This document shows positions 42,810 through 53,166 of a stretch of 64,000 bases of DNA, one piece after another. Position 1 is the stretch's first letter. Each line of letters starts with the position of its first letter. The notes below the pieces were generated by a model that was not told where the DNA came from, made no database searches, and saw only the letters and a list, made by a program, of their open reading frames with translations. Source of the stretch: Bacteroides sp. (GTDB lineage: Bacteria; Bacteroidota; Bacteroidia; Bacteroidales; Muribaculaceae); the NCBI GenBank assembly GCA_014802015.1, contig JAAVDB010000017.1:39794-103793 (forward strand), written 5' to 3'. The translations under genes and the position numbers were made by a program.

Positions 42810-44915
42810 TCAGTAAATAATCTTGCGGTGATCGGAGGTGATGAGCAGCTGTCCGCGCTGAGGTGCGGTCACCTCTCGCCCCGTGATGTCGTAATATCGT
42901 ATAGAGGCATCTGCGTCCTGTAATATATCCTCGATGCCTGACTTGAGTTCGGGCATCTCGTCGGCCGACGCTAAATGCTCCAACTTGAGATACCACTGCG
43001 AGGCCTGTTCGGCCGGCATCCATGCCACTACCCGACCTCCATTATTCCCACTCTGATGGATAGCGCAATACCTCAACATGCCGGGGTCCGTGTCACAGAG
43101 ATTAGTATAACCGTAGATATTGCTCTCGGTCTCATAGCCGTGGGCCTCATCAGGATTGGCAGTCATTTGAAATTCGGTCTCGGAAGTTGCCGGTGACCGC
43201 CCCACGAATGTACGTGTGGCCGGATGATACATCAGCCAGTCATTAGTATCAGCTCTGTATATAAAAGTAAAGAGTGATTCGTCAGTCTGAGTGGATGCTG
43301 ATTTAAGGGTAACACCGTCCGACATCAGCCAGCGGTCGCCGAACGAATACAGTCCGTCATGCGCGCTCTTGAGCGAATAGACTCCGCCGTCCACTATTGA
43401 TATGATCTTATCGGAGGATGTCAGGGCCTTGTTAAACAGATAATAGTTTGCATCCGAAGGGGCGGCATGATAGTCCGACGCAGCCTTACCCGCATCAGGG
43501 CTCCCTTCAGGCTGACCCACATATACACCCTTGGCATCTTCGAGGCGATAATCTACCACATCGGCCCTCAGGCCGGCCGCCACCGATCCGTCACTGTCGG
43601 GATAATACTCGTACTCACCGCCGGTAATCTCCTGAATGGTAAGATTTCGGTAAACCTGAGTGTACTGTTTGCCGAAGGTCTCCTCTTCATACAGGAATCC
43701 GATCGTATTGTCATGCTGTAGACACATAGTGGAGTAGCAAGACCCCAGATCGGTCAACTGTATACGTCCGTTCCACTCGGAGAATGCATCGGGAGAAGCG
43801 AAATCCGCACCCTGTCCGATAGCCTTCCATGCTATGCTGACGTTACTGCGCTTACCGCCGTAAGGGAATGACTGAAGAGCCATGTAAGACTGTTTGCCGG
43901 TCGAGACACTGCGCACCGGCAATATCATTATCTCACCGTTGCATGCATTGATGGCACCCATACCCATATTGGTAGCATTCAGATTGCCCCAGTAACCCTC
44001 ATTGGCCTCGACATCCGTGTAACGGAATATGTTGAAATGACGGTTTCCGCCATTGCGGCGTGCAGCCAGAATCACCGACCCGTCGGGCAGCTCCTCAGCC
44101 TTTGGCTCGTCACCTTTGGTGGCCACAGGCGGATTCATCGGATCGCCGAGTATATGCCACGTCTCACCGAAGTCATCGGTGTACAGCACCCAGTTGGACA
44201 GAGTGCCCGTACCGGCATGATTACCGCTCACCACACCATAGACGCGGTAATAATCTCCGACCTTGATATATCGGCTCTGTACCAGACGGCCCGAGCCGAA
44301 GAATATTCCGTCGACAAATCTGTTAGGGACAGTGCCGTCAAACAGTTTATACATTCTATCGGTGATATTCGTAAATTCCGTCCATGTGTCGCCACCGTCC
44401 TCCGAATACCAGCGTGCCACCTGATTGGGATTCTCGCGTCGGGCTGAAAAAAACGGAGTTCTGCCGCACACGCTCACCAGCAGCACTTTGCCCGACTCAC
44501 GGTCACACACCATCGCCGCGTCACCGAATCCGCAGTCAGGATTCTCCAACGACGTGGCCACGGTGCCCTTGCCGGTACCCTGCGCCACCGGCTGTCCGGC
44601 GGCATTCCTCAGATGGTCGGGGGCAGACCATGTGACACCGTTGTCATCCGAATATGACATATACAGGTCGATACGGCCGTTGCCTATATCCTTGCCACAG
44701 TAACGGTAATCGCTGATGGCGAGTACACGTCCTTTATGCTTACCGTTCTCAATGGTTGTGATGGTCGGAATACGGTAACATACGTTGTAATCCTCCGTAC
44801 CGTCATAGCGGAACACAACTGTCCCTGAATTATCGGCACTGTCCTGAGCGCGGGCTGTCACAAATCCGCCCGCCGCAGCTAACACCGACAATAAAATTCC
44901 ATAAGTTATCTTCAT
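42810..44915 (-). CDS. Exo-alpha-sialidase (GH33) with a T9SS-like C-terminal tail, 701 aa
   Basis: A signal peptide (ITYGILLSVLAAAGGFVTARA) is followed by a sialidase propeller with YRIP (the FRIP Arg motif, about residue 48) and Asp boxes SDDNGVTWSAP, SEDGGDTWTEF and TDDFGETWHIL. The Asp of DYRYCGKDIG and the Tyr/Glu nucleophile region EEETFGKQYTQVYRN fit. After residue about 500 a carbohydrate-binding-like region follows, then a tail IRYYDITGREVTAPQRGQLL typical of type IX sorting domains. It cleaves terminal sialic acid from host mucin glycans, probably at the cell surface. Confidence 0.88.
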   Translation of the reverse strand: MKITYGILLSVLAAAGGFVTARAQDSADNSGTVVFRYDGTEDYNVCYRIPTITTIENGKHKGRVLAISDYRYCGKDIGNGRIDLYMSYSDDNGVTWSAPDHLRNAAGQPVAQGTGKGTVATSLENPDCGFGDAAMVCDRESGKVLLVSVCGRTPFFSARRENPNQVARWYSEDGGDTWTEFTNITDRMYKLFDGTVPNRFVDGIFFGSGRLVQSRYIKVGDYYRVYGVVSGNHAGTGTLSNWVLYTDDFGETWHILGDPMNPPVATKGDEPKAEELPDGSVILAARRNGGNRHFNIFRYTDVEANEGYWGNLNATNMGMGAINACNGEIMILPVRSVSTGKQSYMALQSFPYGGKRSNVSIAWKAIGQGADFASPDAFSEWNGRIQLTDLGSCYSTMCLQHDNTIGFLYEEETFGKQYTQVYRNLTIQEITGGEYEYYPDSDGSVAAGLRADVVDYRLEDAKGVYVGQPEGSPDAGKAASDYHAAPSDANYYLFNKALTSSDKIISIVDGGVYSLKSAHDGLYSFGDRWLMSDGVTLKSASTQTDESLFTFIYRADTNDWLMYHPATRTFVGRSPATSETEFQMTANPDEAHGYETESNIYGYTNLCDTDPGMLRYCAIHQSGNNGGRVVAWMPAEQASQWYLKLEHLASADEMPELKSGIEDILQDADASIRYYDITGREVTAPQRGQLLITSDHRKIIY

Positions 44916-45091
44916 ATAGCAATACTGACAATAATCGGTTAATTAAATAGGAAAAAATACACCCGCTAATATACTGATTTTTCGGGATAATCCCATAATA
45001 CCGCGTGTTTTTAACAAAAAAACAGCAAGATATTCACTATTACACCTTATAAAACGGAAAATGTTACTCCTTATTACAGAAATATTATATA

Positions 45092-45099
45092 TAACTTTG
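45092..45099 (+). promoter_or_regulatory. -7 box of the sulfur-amino-acid gene pair
   Basis: TAACTTTG, 25 nt before the ATG at 45125. Confidence 0.65.
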
Positions 45100-45124
45100 C
45101 ACACTGAAAACAACTGTTCCTGCA

Positions 45125-46306
45125 ATGAAAAAACAGACACTTGCCATACACACCACCTTTCAGAGCCCTGACGCATACAGTGCCCTGAGCATGCCGGTCT
45201 ATCACACGGCGGCCTACGAGTTTGACGATGCGGCCGTGATGGCCGATGCCTTCTGCGGACGCATCGACGCGCCCGACTACTCGCGCGTGATGAACCCGAC
45301 CGTCACTTATTTTGAAAACAAGGTGCGATCGCTCACCGGCGCCCACGACGTCATCGCCTTTACCTCGGGAATGGCCGCCATCAGCAACACACTTCTGGCC
45401 GTGGCCGCTGCCGGCAAGAATATCGTGACATCACGCCACATGTTCGGCAACACCTACCTGCTCATCAACAACACGCTCGCCCGCTTTGGTGTCGAGGCGC
45501 GTCTGTGCGACCTGACCGACATCGCTGCTGTCGAGAAACTCGTCGACGACGACACCTGCTGCATCTATCTTGAGACCATTACCAATCCTCAGATGGAGGT
45601 CGCAGACCTCGGTGCTCTCTCGGCGATATGCCGCCGTCACGGCATCCCCCTCATCGCCGACACCACCATGATACCGTTCACCCACGTCGACTCGCGTGCA
45701 CTCGGCATCGACATCGAGGTCGTGTCAAGCACCAAATATATATCGGGTGGCGCCACATCGCTCGGCGGACTTATCATAGACTACGGCACCTGTCAGGGAT
45801 TCTCCGAACAGATACGTAAGGAGATGCTCCTCAACCTCGGAGCCTACATGACCCCGCACGTGGCCTATATGCAGACCATCGGTCTGGAGACACTCGACGC
45901 CCGTTACCGCATCCAGTCATCCAACGCCCTCGATCTGGCCCGTCGCCTCCGCTCGCTCCCCGCCATCAGCAAGGTTACTTATCTCGGACTTGAGGACAAT
46001 CCCTATCACGACCTGGCCCGCCGTCAGTTCGGCCCGACAGCCGGCGCGATGCTCACCATCGACCTTGCCGACAAGGATGCATGCTACAGCTTCATCAACA
46101 ATCTCAAACTCATACGCAGAGCCACCAACCTGTTTGACAACAAGTCACTCGCCATCCATCCGGCCAGCACCATCTTCGGCCCCCTCACGCAGCAGGAACG
46201 TGACAGCATGGACATCCTTGACACCACCATCCGCCTGTCAATAGGCCTTGAGGATGTGGATGACCTGTTCAAAGACATCGCGCAGGCCCTCGGCTCAGAA
46301 AAGTAA
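45125..46306 (+). CDS. Cys/Met metabolism PLP enzyme (trans-sulfuration family), 393 aa
   Basis: A cystathionine gamma-synthase / O-acetylhomoserine sulfhydrylase type enzyme. Seen: YSRVMNPTVTYFENKV, FTSGMAAISNTLLAV, YLETITNPQMEVAD, and the PLP Lys in VVSSTKYISGGATSLGG (about residue 205). It acts on homoserine esters, or on cystathionine, with PLP. Which reaction cannot be fixed from sequence alone. Probable operon with the PatB-type lyase 20 bp downstream, pointing to methionine/cysteine interconversion. Confidence 0.9.
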   Translation: MKKQTLAIHTTFQSPDAYSALSMPVYHTAAYEFDDAAVMADAFCGRIDAPDYSRVMNPTVTYFENKVRSLTGAHDVIAFTSGMAAISNTLLAVAAAGKNIVTSRHMFGNTYLLINNTLARFGVEARLCDLTDIAAVEKLVDDDTCCIYLETITNPQMEVADLGALSAICRRHGIPLIADTTMIPFTHVDSRALGIDIEVVSSTKYISGGATSLGGLIIDYGTCQGFSEQIRKEMLLNLGAYMTPHVAYMQTIGLETLDARYRIQSSNALDLARRLRSLPAISKVTYLGLEDNPYHDLARRQFGPTAGAMLTIDLADKDACYSFINNLKLIRRATNLFDNKSLAIHPASTIFGPLTQQERDSMDILDTTIRLSIGLEDVDDLFKDIAQALGSEK

Positions 46307-46326
46307 TCACGCTCTGATAAATAATC

Positions 46327-47493
46327 ATGTACGACTTCGATAAAATCATAGACCGCCGCGGCACAGGAGCGCTCAAGCTCGATGTGCTCGGCGAACGTTA
46401 CGGCGACCCCGCCCTTCTGCCGCTGTGGGTAGCCGACATGGACTTCGAGACCCCTCAATTCATCACCGACGCCATGCGCCGGCGTATGGATCACTCACTG
46501 TTCGGCTACACGGTCGAACCGGCCGACTACTGGCCCTCCGTCATACGCTGGATCGCCGACCATCACGGATGGGAAGTGAAACGCGAATGGCTCACCTACA
46601 TTCCCGGCATCGTCAAGGGCATAGGCATGGCCATCAACGTATTTGTCAAGGAGGACGAGAAGATCATCATTCAGCCCCCGGTCTATCACCCCTTCCGCCT
46701 CACACCCGAGGGTAACGGACGCAAGGTGGTCTACAACCCACTGCGCGAGAATCCTGACGGCACGTACAGCATGGACTTCGACAATCTCGAAGCCGTGACC
46801 GACGACAAGTGCCGCATGCTCATCCTCTCCAATCCCCACAATCCCGCCGGCATTACATGGGACGCCGACACCCTGCGCCGTCTGGCCGCATTCTGCCACA
46901 GCAGGGGCATCATAGTCATCTCTGACGAGATACATTGCGACATGGCGCTCTGGGACAACCGTCACATCCCATTCGCCACCGTGTCGCCCGAAGCCGCCGC
47001 ATGCAGCATCACATTCGGAGCACCGTCCAAGACATTCAACATCGCCGGCATCGTCAGCTCGTATGCCATCGTGCCTGACGACTCGCTCCGCCGCCGCTTC
47101 TACACATGGATACAGGCCAACGAGTTCAACGAGCCTACTATCTTCGCCCCGATAGCCACCATCGCAGCCTTCACTCAGGGCGAGGAGTGGCGCCGCGCCA
47201 TGCTCGACTACGTGCAGGGCAACATCGACTATGTCATCGACTACTGTCGCGAGCACATCCCGGCCATCAAGCCGCTGCGTCCGCAGGCATCATTCCTGGT
47301 ATGGCTCGACTGCCGCGGGCTCGGGCTCGACCATGACGCGCTCATTGACCTGTTCGTCGGCAAGGCACACCTCGCACTCAACGATGGCGAGATGTTCGGA
47401 CAGGGTGGACAGGGATTCATGCGCATGAACGTAGGCTCGCCCCGCGCCATCATCCACGAAGCCCTTGAGCGTCTGCGCAAGGCCATCGGATAA
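46327..47493 (+). CDS. patB: MalY/PatB-type cystathionine beta-lyase, 388 aa
   Basis: Fold type I aminotransferase of the C-S lyase group: LPLWVADMDFETPQFI at the N-terminus, LLSNPHNPAG-type LILSNPHNPAGITW, ISDEIHCDMAL, and the PLP Lys in FGAPSKTFNIAG (about residue 237). It splits cystathionine to homocysteine, pyruvate and ammonia; relatives also release sulfur from other Cys conjugates. It fits with the preceding enzyme in methionine synthesis. Confidence 0.9.
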   Translation: MYDFDKIIDRRGTGALKLDVLGERYGDPALLPLWVADMDFETPQFITDAMRRRMDHSLFGYTVEPADYWPSVIRWIADHHGWEVKREWLTYIPGIVKGIGMAINVFVKEDEKIIIQPPVYHPFRLTPEGNGRKVVYNPLRENPDGTYSMDFDNLEAVTDDKCRMLILSNPHNPAGITWDADTLRRLAAFCHSRGIIVISDEIHCDMALWDNRHIPFATVSPEAAACSITFGAPSKTFNIAGIVSSYAIVPDDSLRRRFYTWIQANEFNEPTIFAPIATIAAFTQGEEWRRAMLDYVQGNIDYVIDYCREHIPAIKPLRPQASFLVWLDCRGLGLDHDALIDLFVGKAHLALNDGEMFGQGGQGFMRMNVGSPRAIIHEALERLRKAIG

Positions 47494-47527
47494 CAGCTAT
47501 TTTGATTTCTCAGGACTTGTCTCATTA

Positions 47528-47572
47528 GAGCCGGTTCGACAATGGATTTTAAATGCATTGTCGAACCGGCTC
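47528..47572 (+). terminator. Terminator-like hairpin after patB
   Basis: Perfect 17-bp stem (47528-47544 with 47556-47572, GAGCCGGTTCGACAATG), 11-nt loop; the T tract is weak. Confidence 0.7.
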
Positions 47573-47639
47573 CGATATTTGTCAGCCAAACGTTAACATA
47601 TATTATGGGATAGGCTCTAAATTATTGAAAAATAATTGT

Positions 47640-47647
47640 TAACTTTG
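47640..47647 (+). promoter_or_regulatory. -7 box of pnp
   Basis: TAACTTTG, 85 nt before the ATG at 47733. Confidence 0.65.
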
Positions 47648-47732
47648 CAGTCCATGTGTGCGCGTCAGGCTGACCGCACACTCTTAAGCTGCAAAAACGA
47701 AGAAATCACAAAAGCTGAATTAAAAACATTTT

Positions 47733-49964
47733 ATGAATCCAATCAAAAAAACCATCGCGCTGCCCGACGGTCGCACCATCACACTGGAGACCGGCAAACT
47801 TGCCAAGCAAGCCGATGGAGCGGTAGAACTGCGCATGGGCAACACCATGCTTCTTGCTACAGTATGCTCGGCCAAGGAGGCCGGCGAAGGGGTTGACTTC
47901 ATGCCCTTGACTGTAGAGTATAAAGAAAAATTCTCGTCCAACGGACGTTTTCCCGGCGGCTTCACCAAGCGTGAAGGCCGTGCCGGTGATTATGAAATCC
48001 TAACCTCACGTCTTGTCGACCGCGCTCTGCGCCCCCTTTTCCCTGACAATTATCACGCTGACACCATCGTACAGGTCACCATGTACTCAGCCGACGGTGT
48101 CGACATGCCCGACGCACTCGCAGGCCTCGCAGCATCAGCAGCAATGGCTGTCAGTGACATCCCCTTCAACGGTCCCATCTCGGAGGTCCGAGTGGCACGC
48201 GTGAACGGTGAATTTGTAATCAACCCCACATTCGAGCAGTGTGAGAAAGCCGACATGGAACTCATGGTCGGCGCTACATACGACAACATCATGATGGTCG
48301 AGGGTGAGATGAACGAAGTCAGCGAGGCTGACCTGCTCGAAGCCCTCCGCGTGGCACACGAGGCAATCAAGGTTCAGTGCAAGGCCCAGATGGAACTTGC
48401 CGAAGAGGCCGGCGCTACAGTCAAGCGCGAATACTGCCACGAAGTCAATGACGAAGAGCTCCGCAAGGATGTACGCGAGAAATGCTATGACAAGGCTTAT
48501 GCCGTAGCCAAAGCCGGATGTGCCGACAAGCACTGGCGCATGGAGAGCTTCGACGCCATCTGCGACGAATACATCGACTCACTCCCCGAAGAGGAGCGCG
48601 AAGAAAAAGCCGCTCTTGTAAAACGTTACTATCATGACGTAGAGAAAGAGGCTATGCGCCGTTGCGTCCTCGACGAGGGCATCCGTCTCGACGGCCGCAA
48701 GACCAACGAGATCCGCCCCATCTGGTGCGAGACCGACTACCTGCCCGGACCCCACGGATCGGCAGTATTCACCCGCGGCGAGACCCAGTCACTCGCCACT
48801 GTGACACTCGGCACCAAACTTGACGAGAAGATTCTCGACGACGTCCTCAACCAGGGCCGCGAGCGTTTCCTCCTCCACTATAACTTCCCCCCCTTCTCCA
48901 CCGGTGAGGCACGCGCTCCCCGTGGCGTAGGCCGTCGCGAGGTAGGCCACGGCAACCTCGCACACCGCGCCCTCAAGCGTATGTTCCCCGACAACTTCCC
49001 CTACGTATGCCGCATCGTCAGCGACATCCTTGAGAGCAACGGCTCATCATCGATGGCCACCGTATGCGCCGGCACCCTCTCGCTCCTCGATGCAGGTGTG
49101 AAGATGAAGCGCCCCGTCAGCGGTATCGCCATGGGTCTCATCTCCGACGGCGAGAAGTATGCAGTGCTCTCCGACATCCTCGGTGACGAGGACCACCTCG
49201 GCGACATGGACTTCAAGGTGACAGGTACCCGCAACGGTATCACAGCCACCCAGATGGACATCAAGGTGGACGGTCTGAGCTACGAGATTCTTGAAAAAGC
49301 ACTCAATCAGGCCAAGGAAGGCCGTCTCCACATCCTCGACAAGATCGAGGAGACCATCCCCGCACCCCGCGAGGACTACAAGCCCCACGTGCCCCGCATC
49401 GTCACCATGCTCATACCCAAGGAGCTGATCGGTGCTGTAATCGGCCCGGGCGGAAAGGTCATCCAGGGTATTCAGGAGGCAAGCGGCGCCACTGTAAGCA
49501 TCGACGAGATCCCCGAAGGCGGATACATCGAGATCGCAGCAGCCAACAAGCCCTCGATCGACAAGGCTCTCGAAATGATCAACGCCATCGTCGAACTCCC
49601 CGAGGAGGGCAAGGTATACTCAGGCAAGGTTCGTTCAATCCTTGAGTTCGGCGCATTCGTTGAGTTCATGCCCAACCGTGACGGACTCCTCCACATCTCG
49701 GAGATCTCTTGGGATCGTCTCGAAAACATGGAGGCTTCAGGACTCAAGGAGGGTGACCAGATTGAGGTCAAACTCATCGAGATCGACAAGAAGACCGGCA
49801 AATACCGTCTGTCAATGCGTGCCCTTCAGCCCAAACCAGAAGGCTACGTAGAGCGCGAGCGCGCACCCCGTGGCGACCGTCCCCGTCGTGAAGGCGGCGA
49901 TCGTGGCGAGCGTCGTCCCCGCCGTGACGGCGACCGCGGTCCCCGTCGCGAACCCCGCAACTAA
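47733..49964 (+). CDS. pnp: Polyribonucleotide nucleotidyltransferase (PNPase), 743 aa
   Basis: 3'-5' phosphorolytic RNase of the RNA decay machinery. Two RNase PH domains (the second with [20 protein letters not shown]), a KH domain ([19 protein letters not shown], about residue 565) and an S1 domain ([18 protein letters not shown], about residue 630) are in order. After S1 there is an Arg/Gly-rich tail of about 35 residues ([16 protein letters not shown]), which may bind RNA or partners. An 85-nt leader precedes it, as is usual for autoregulated pnp genes, but no clear hairpin is seen in it. Confidence 0.97.
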   Translation: MNPIKKTIALPDGRTITLETGKLAKQADGAVELRMGNTMLLATVCSAKEAGEGVDFMPLTVEYKEKFSSNGRFPGGFTKREGRAGDYEILTSRLVDRALRPLFPDNYHADTIVQVTMYSADGVDMPDALAGLAASAAMAVSDIPFNGPISEVRVARVNGEFVINPTFEQCEKADMELMVGATYDNIMMVEGEMNEVSEADLLEALRVAHEAIKVQCKAQMELAEEAGATVKREYCHEVNDEELRKDVREKCYDKAYAVAKAGCADKHWRMESFDAICDEYIDSLPEEEREEKAALVKRYYHDVEKEAMRRCVLDEGIRLDGRKTNEIRPIWCETDYLPGPHGSAVFTRGETQSLATVTLGTKLDEKILDDVLNQGRERFLLHYNFPPFSTGEARAPRGVGRREVGHGNLAHRALKRMFPDNFPYVCRIVSDILESNGSSSMATVCAGTLSLLDAGVKMKRPVSGIAMGLISDGEKYAVLSDILGDEDHLGDMDFKVTGTRNGITATQMDIKVDGLSYEILEKALNQAKEGRLHILDKIEETIPAPREDYKPHVPRIVTMLIPKELIGAVIGPGGKVIQGIQEASGATVSIDEIPEGGYIEIAAANKPSIDKALEMINAIVELPEEGKVYSGKVRSILEFGAFVEFMPNRDGLLHISEISWDRLENMEASGLKEGDQIEVKLIEIDKKTGKYRLSMRALQPKPEGYVERERAPRGDRPRREGGDRGERRPRRDGDRGPRREPRN

Positions 49965-49990
49965 TCTCGATTAGAGAGAACACATAACAT

Positions 49991-50045
49991 AAATGGGAAA
50001 CGTAATGTAAGCGCCGAAAGCGGCCAACCATTACGTTTCCCATTT
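49991..50045. terminator. Terminator between pnp and the MATE gene
   Basis: 17-bp stem (49991-50007 with 50029-50045, AAATGGGAAACGTAATG), loop with a small inner CGC-CGAAA-GCG hairpin; serves convergent genes. Confidence 0.82.
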
Positions 50046-50102
50046 CTTTATATGTTCTGTATATTATAAATATACTTATAAATAATATACTTATAAAAAT
50101 CT

Positions 50103-51458
50103 TTACGCTACTGCGGTTTTCCTGCCATGCATCACATAATATGTCACGATAGCCAGTGTCGTCAGCAGTTCGGACACTCCGACAGCGAGCCAGATGCCGT
50201 GAACTCCGGCCACCATCGGCAACAGCACGAATGACGGCACCAACAGCAGGCAACCCCTCAGCAATGCAAACCATACAGAGGGTGCCACACGCTCGACACT
50301 CTGATAATATCCTATGGCCGTGAGATTGAAGATAAAGAATATCACGCACGTCGCAAACCACGGTAACCCCTCGATAGCATAACGTGCGGCCAGCGAATCA
50401 GTCCCTATAAACAGGCTAACCATCTGCGTGGGAAACAGCATGAATCCGAGCATAATCACCACTCCGAGCGACAATGCCGTGCATATAGCGACACGTTCCG
50501 TAGCAGCGACACGTACATTATCACCAAGACCGTAATTGTAACTGATGATAGGCTGGGCCGACTGAGCGATAGCATTACCGACCATAAAGAAGAACGGGCA
50601 GTAGTAACATGCCACACCGAACGCAGCAACACCCGCATCGCCGAGATAGTGCATGAACACGAGATTGCCGACAAACATCAGCATAGCCATAGTCGACTCG
50701 CCGAGAAACGCCGACACACCTATGCGCATCTGGTAGCCGACACTCTTTATCATGGGCAGAATGGTCGAGGCATTCACAGGCACCTTAATGAGCCTGAGCA
50801 CCCGTGCATAGCGGGCCAGATATATCACCGTCATCAGTCCACCAACAGTCACGCTTATGCCGGTGGCGGCGGCCGCTCCCCTCATACCCCAACCGCAAGG
50901 AAAGATAAACAGGTAATCGAGCAGTATGTTAAGCAGACCCGGGATGACATTGCACCACATGGCCAGACGCGGAGACCCGTCAAGACGCACGATAAACAGT
51001 CCGATCAGACTCCATATATTAAGCACAAGCCCGGGAGTGAAAAACACCAGATAATCGACTGCGAGATCAAGCAGTGTGTCACTCGACCCAAGCAGATAGC
51101 ACGTTGCCGAGGGCGACACAAGCATAGCCGCCACATACAGCAGCACTATCACCGTGCCGGTGATCAGAGCGTACGTAACGTTACGGCGAGCCTTCTCGAC
51201 CTCATTCTGGGCCATATAGATCGATGCCACTACCGAACAGCCGATGCCGAGCATCAGCCCGACTCCGATCATCACCATCATCGGCGCCCACACGATATTG
51301 ACCGCGGCCACTGCCTGACTGCCGATGCCGCGTCCCACAAAGACGCCGTCGGCTGCCGTGACAACACACAAGCTCAACATACCCAACAGCGTGGGTATGA
51401 AATACTGACTGAACAGACGTCCTACAGGCGTTTTGCCCAAATCAATGGATTGCGTCAT
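50103..51458 (-). CDS. MATE family efflux transporter, 451 aa
   Basis: Twelve hydrophobic segments in two related halves, starting GKTPVGRLFSQYFIPTLLGM and with the MatE pattern PMMVMIGVGLMLGIGCSVV, QPIISYNYGLGD at the start of the second half. It exports drugs or metabolites with Na+ or H+. Its start overlaps the end of the amylase gene by 17 bp, so the two are translationally coupled. Confidence 0.9.
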   Translation of the reverse strand: MTQSIDLGKTPVGRLFSQYFIPTLLGMLSLCVVTAADGVFVGRGIGSQAVAAVNIVWAPMMVMIGVGLMLGIGCSVVASIYMAQNEVEKARRNVTYALITGTVIVLLYVAAMLVSPSATCYLLGSSDTLLDLAVDYLVFFTPGLVLNIWSLIGLFIVRLDGSPRLAMWCNVIPGLLNILLDYLFIFPCGWGMRGAAAATGISVTVGGLMTVIYLARYARVLRLIKVPVNASTILPMIKSVGYQMRIGVSAFLGESTMAMLMFVGNLVFMHYLGDAGVAAFGVACYYCPFFFMVGNAIAQSAQPIISYNYGLGDNVRVAATERVAICTALSLGVVIMLGFMLFPTQMVSLFIGTDSLAARYAIEGLPWFATCVIFFIFNLTAIGYYQSVERVAPSVWFALLRGCLLLVPSFVLLPMVAGVHGIWLAVGVSELLTTLAIVTYYVMHGRKTAVA

Positions 51459-53139
51459 GCTTGATCTTCCACACTACAGCGTTATAGGGAGGTATCATTG
51501 TCGTGAACGGCTCGGTCGACGAGATGGTCTTGACATCAGTCTCGCCTGACAGCAGTTCGCGCACCGGGGCTTTCCCCTCGGGTATATTCAGCATCTCAAG
51601 CGCATGGAGCGGCACATTGATGGCCACATCACATGAGTCGGCCGAGAAGTTGACCGCTATGAGCAGAGTCTCGCCGTCACAACTGCGCATGAACACATAC
51701 TGACGGTGAGGATTGAATGTCGGATTCTGATAATTGACATACATCAGGTCAAAGAATCGGCCCTCGGCTATAGCCTTCTCGCTATTGCACAGGCGCAGTA
51801 TGGACGCATACTTGGCCCTTAGCCACCGTTCGCGCGGTGTCAGCTGCGAACCGTCGGGATTGCCGTCGTTATACCAGCGGCGCAGGGTGCCAAGACTCCA
51901 GTAATCGAATATGGTGGTACGTCCGTCGAAACCGCTGAATCCCTCGGCATCGGTGGCCTGTTCGCCCAGCTCCTGACCTGCATATATCATCATCGGTCCG
52001 GTCGACAGCATCGAGCTTATGACGAGCGACGGGATGACCTTGGCCGGATCGCCGGCATAGAACTTCGAGCCAAATCGCTGTTCGTCATGGTTTTCAAGGA
52101 AATTAAGCATGTGGGGCTGTATGCCCTCAACCGTCTGCCAGCAGTTAGTGATCGTAGCAGCCGAATAGTTGCAGCACTGTATGCCGCGCAGGGTGTCATA
52201 GAGATTGACCTTGTCGTAGAGATAGTCGAATCCGCCCGTGAAGATAAAGTCGCGGTACAGACCCACGTCATAGATCTCGGCGATAAACTTGACGTGCGGA
52301 TAACGGTCCTTGACATTGGGTATGGCCCACTGCCAGAATTCGAGCGGCACCATGAACACCATGTCGCAACGGAACGCATCTACCCCTTTCGAGGCCCAGA
52401 AACGCAGGATGTTGAGCATCTTGAACCACGTGTCGGGTATCGGGTCATAGTGCCCCTGACCGTTATGCGGATCACGGCCGTAATTGAGTTTGACCGTCTC
52501 ATACCAGTTGTTGATACAGGGGAATGCCGAGAAACAGTCATCACCCGTAGCCTTGGCAGGAAATTCCACGTATGCCTTCTTGCCCGAGCCGAGATCGAAC
52601 GACGGAGCAAAGAGCTGGCGTGTGATGTAATAGTAATTGTTGGACGGAGAGAAGAACATGTCCGTATCATCCTTGGCTCCGAAATCATCCACTCCGGCGG
52701 GAGCCGCGTCCGAGTGATAGCAACGGGCAGTATGATTGGGGACGAAGTCAATGATCACATCCATCCCGGCATCATGCGTGCGGGCCACAAGCGCCTCAAA
52801 CTCCTCCATTCTCTTGTCGACATCGACCGCTATGTCAGGATCGATGTCATAATAATCCTTGATGGCGTAGGGCGATCCCGCTTCACCCTTCACTACGTGA
52901 GGATTGTCGGCGGGAGTGATACCCTTGTCGGTATAATCGGTCTTGGTGGCATGCTCTATGACACCCGTATACCACACGGCTGTCACACCAAGCTCCTTGA
53001 TGCCCTGAAGGACGACATCGGTTATATCATTCATCTTTCCGGCACCGTTCTGCTGTAGCGTACCGTTTGGGACGCAGTTGGTGTTGGTATTCGTGAACAG
53101 ACGCGGAAACAGCTGGTATATAATCGGTTTACGGTTCAT
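51442..53139 (-). CDS. Alpha-amylase family glycosidase (GH13), 565 aa
   Basis: The four conserved GH13 regions are present: DVIIDFVPNHTAR, DAFRCDMVF (nucleophile Asp), FIAEIYD (acid Glu) and LNFLENHDEQR (stabilising Asp). No signal peptide is seen, so it is probably cytoplasmic and acts on imported maltodextrins or stored glycogen. The C-terminal about 100 residues form the usual beta domain (FNPHRQYVFMRS). Confidence 0.9.
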   Translation of the reverse strand: MNRKPIIYQLFPRLFTNTNTNCVPNGTLQQNGAGKMNDITDVVLQGIKELGVTAVWYTGVIEHATKTDYTDKGITPADNPHVVKGEAGSPYAIKDYYDIDPDIAVDVDKRMEEFEALVARTHDAGMDVIIDFVPNHTARCYHSDAAPAGVDDFGAKDDTDMFFSPSNNYYYITRQLFAPSFDLGSGKKAYVEFPAKATGDDCFSAFPCINNWYETVKLNYGRDPHNGQGHYDPIPDTWFKMLNILRFWASKGVDAFRCDMVFMVPLEFWQWAIPNVKDRYPHVKFIAEIYDVGLYRDFIFTGGFDYLYDKVNLYDTLRGIQCCNYSAATITNCWQTVEGIQPHMLNFLENHDEQRFGSKFYAGDPAKVIPSLVISSMLSTGPMMIYAGQELGEQATDAEGFSGFDGRTTIFDYWSLGTLRRWYNDGNPDGSQLTPRERWLRAKYASILRLCNSEKAIAEGRFFDLMYVNYQNPTFNPHRQYVFMRSCDGETLLIAVNFSADSCDVAINVPLHALEMLNIPEGKAPVRELLSGETDVKTISSTEPFTTMIPPYNAVVWKIKHDAIH

Positions 53140-53166
53140 TTCTGATATTTATGTAATAGGTCAGGA

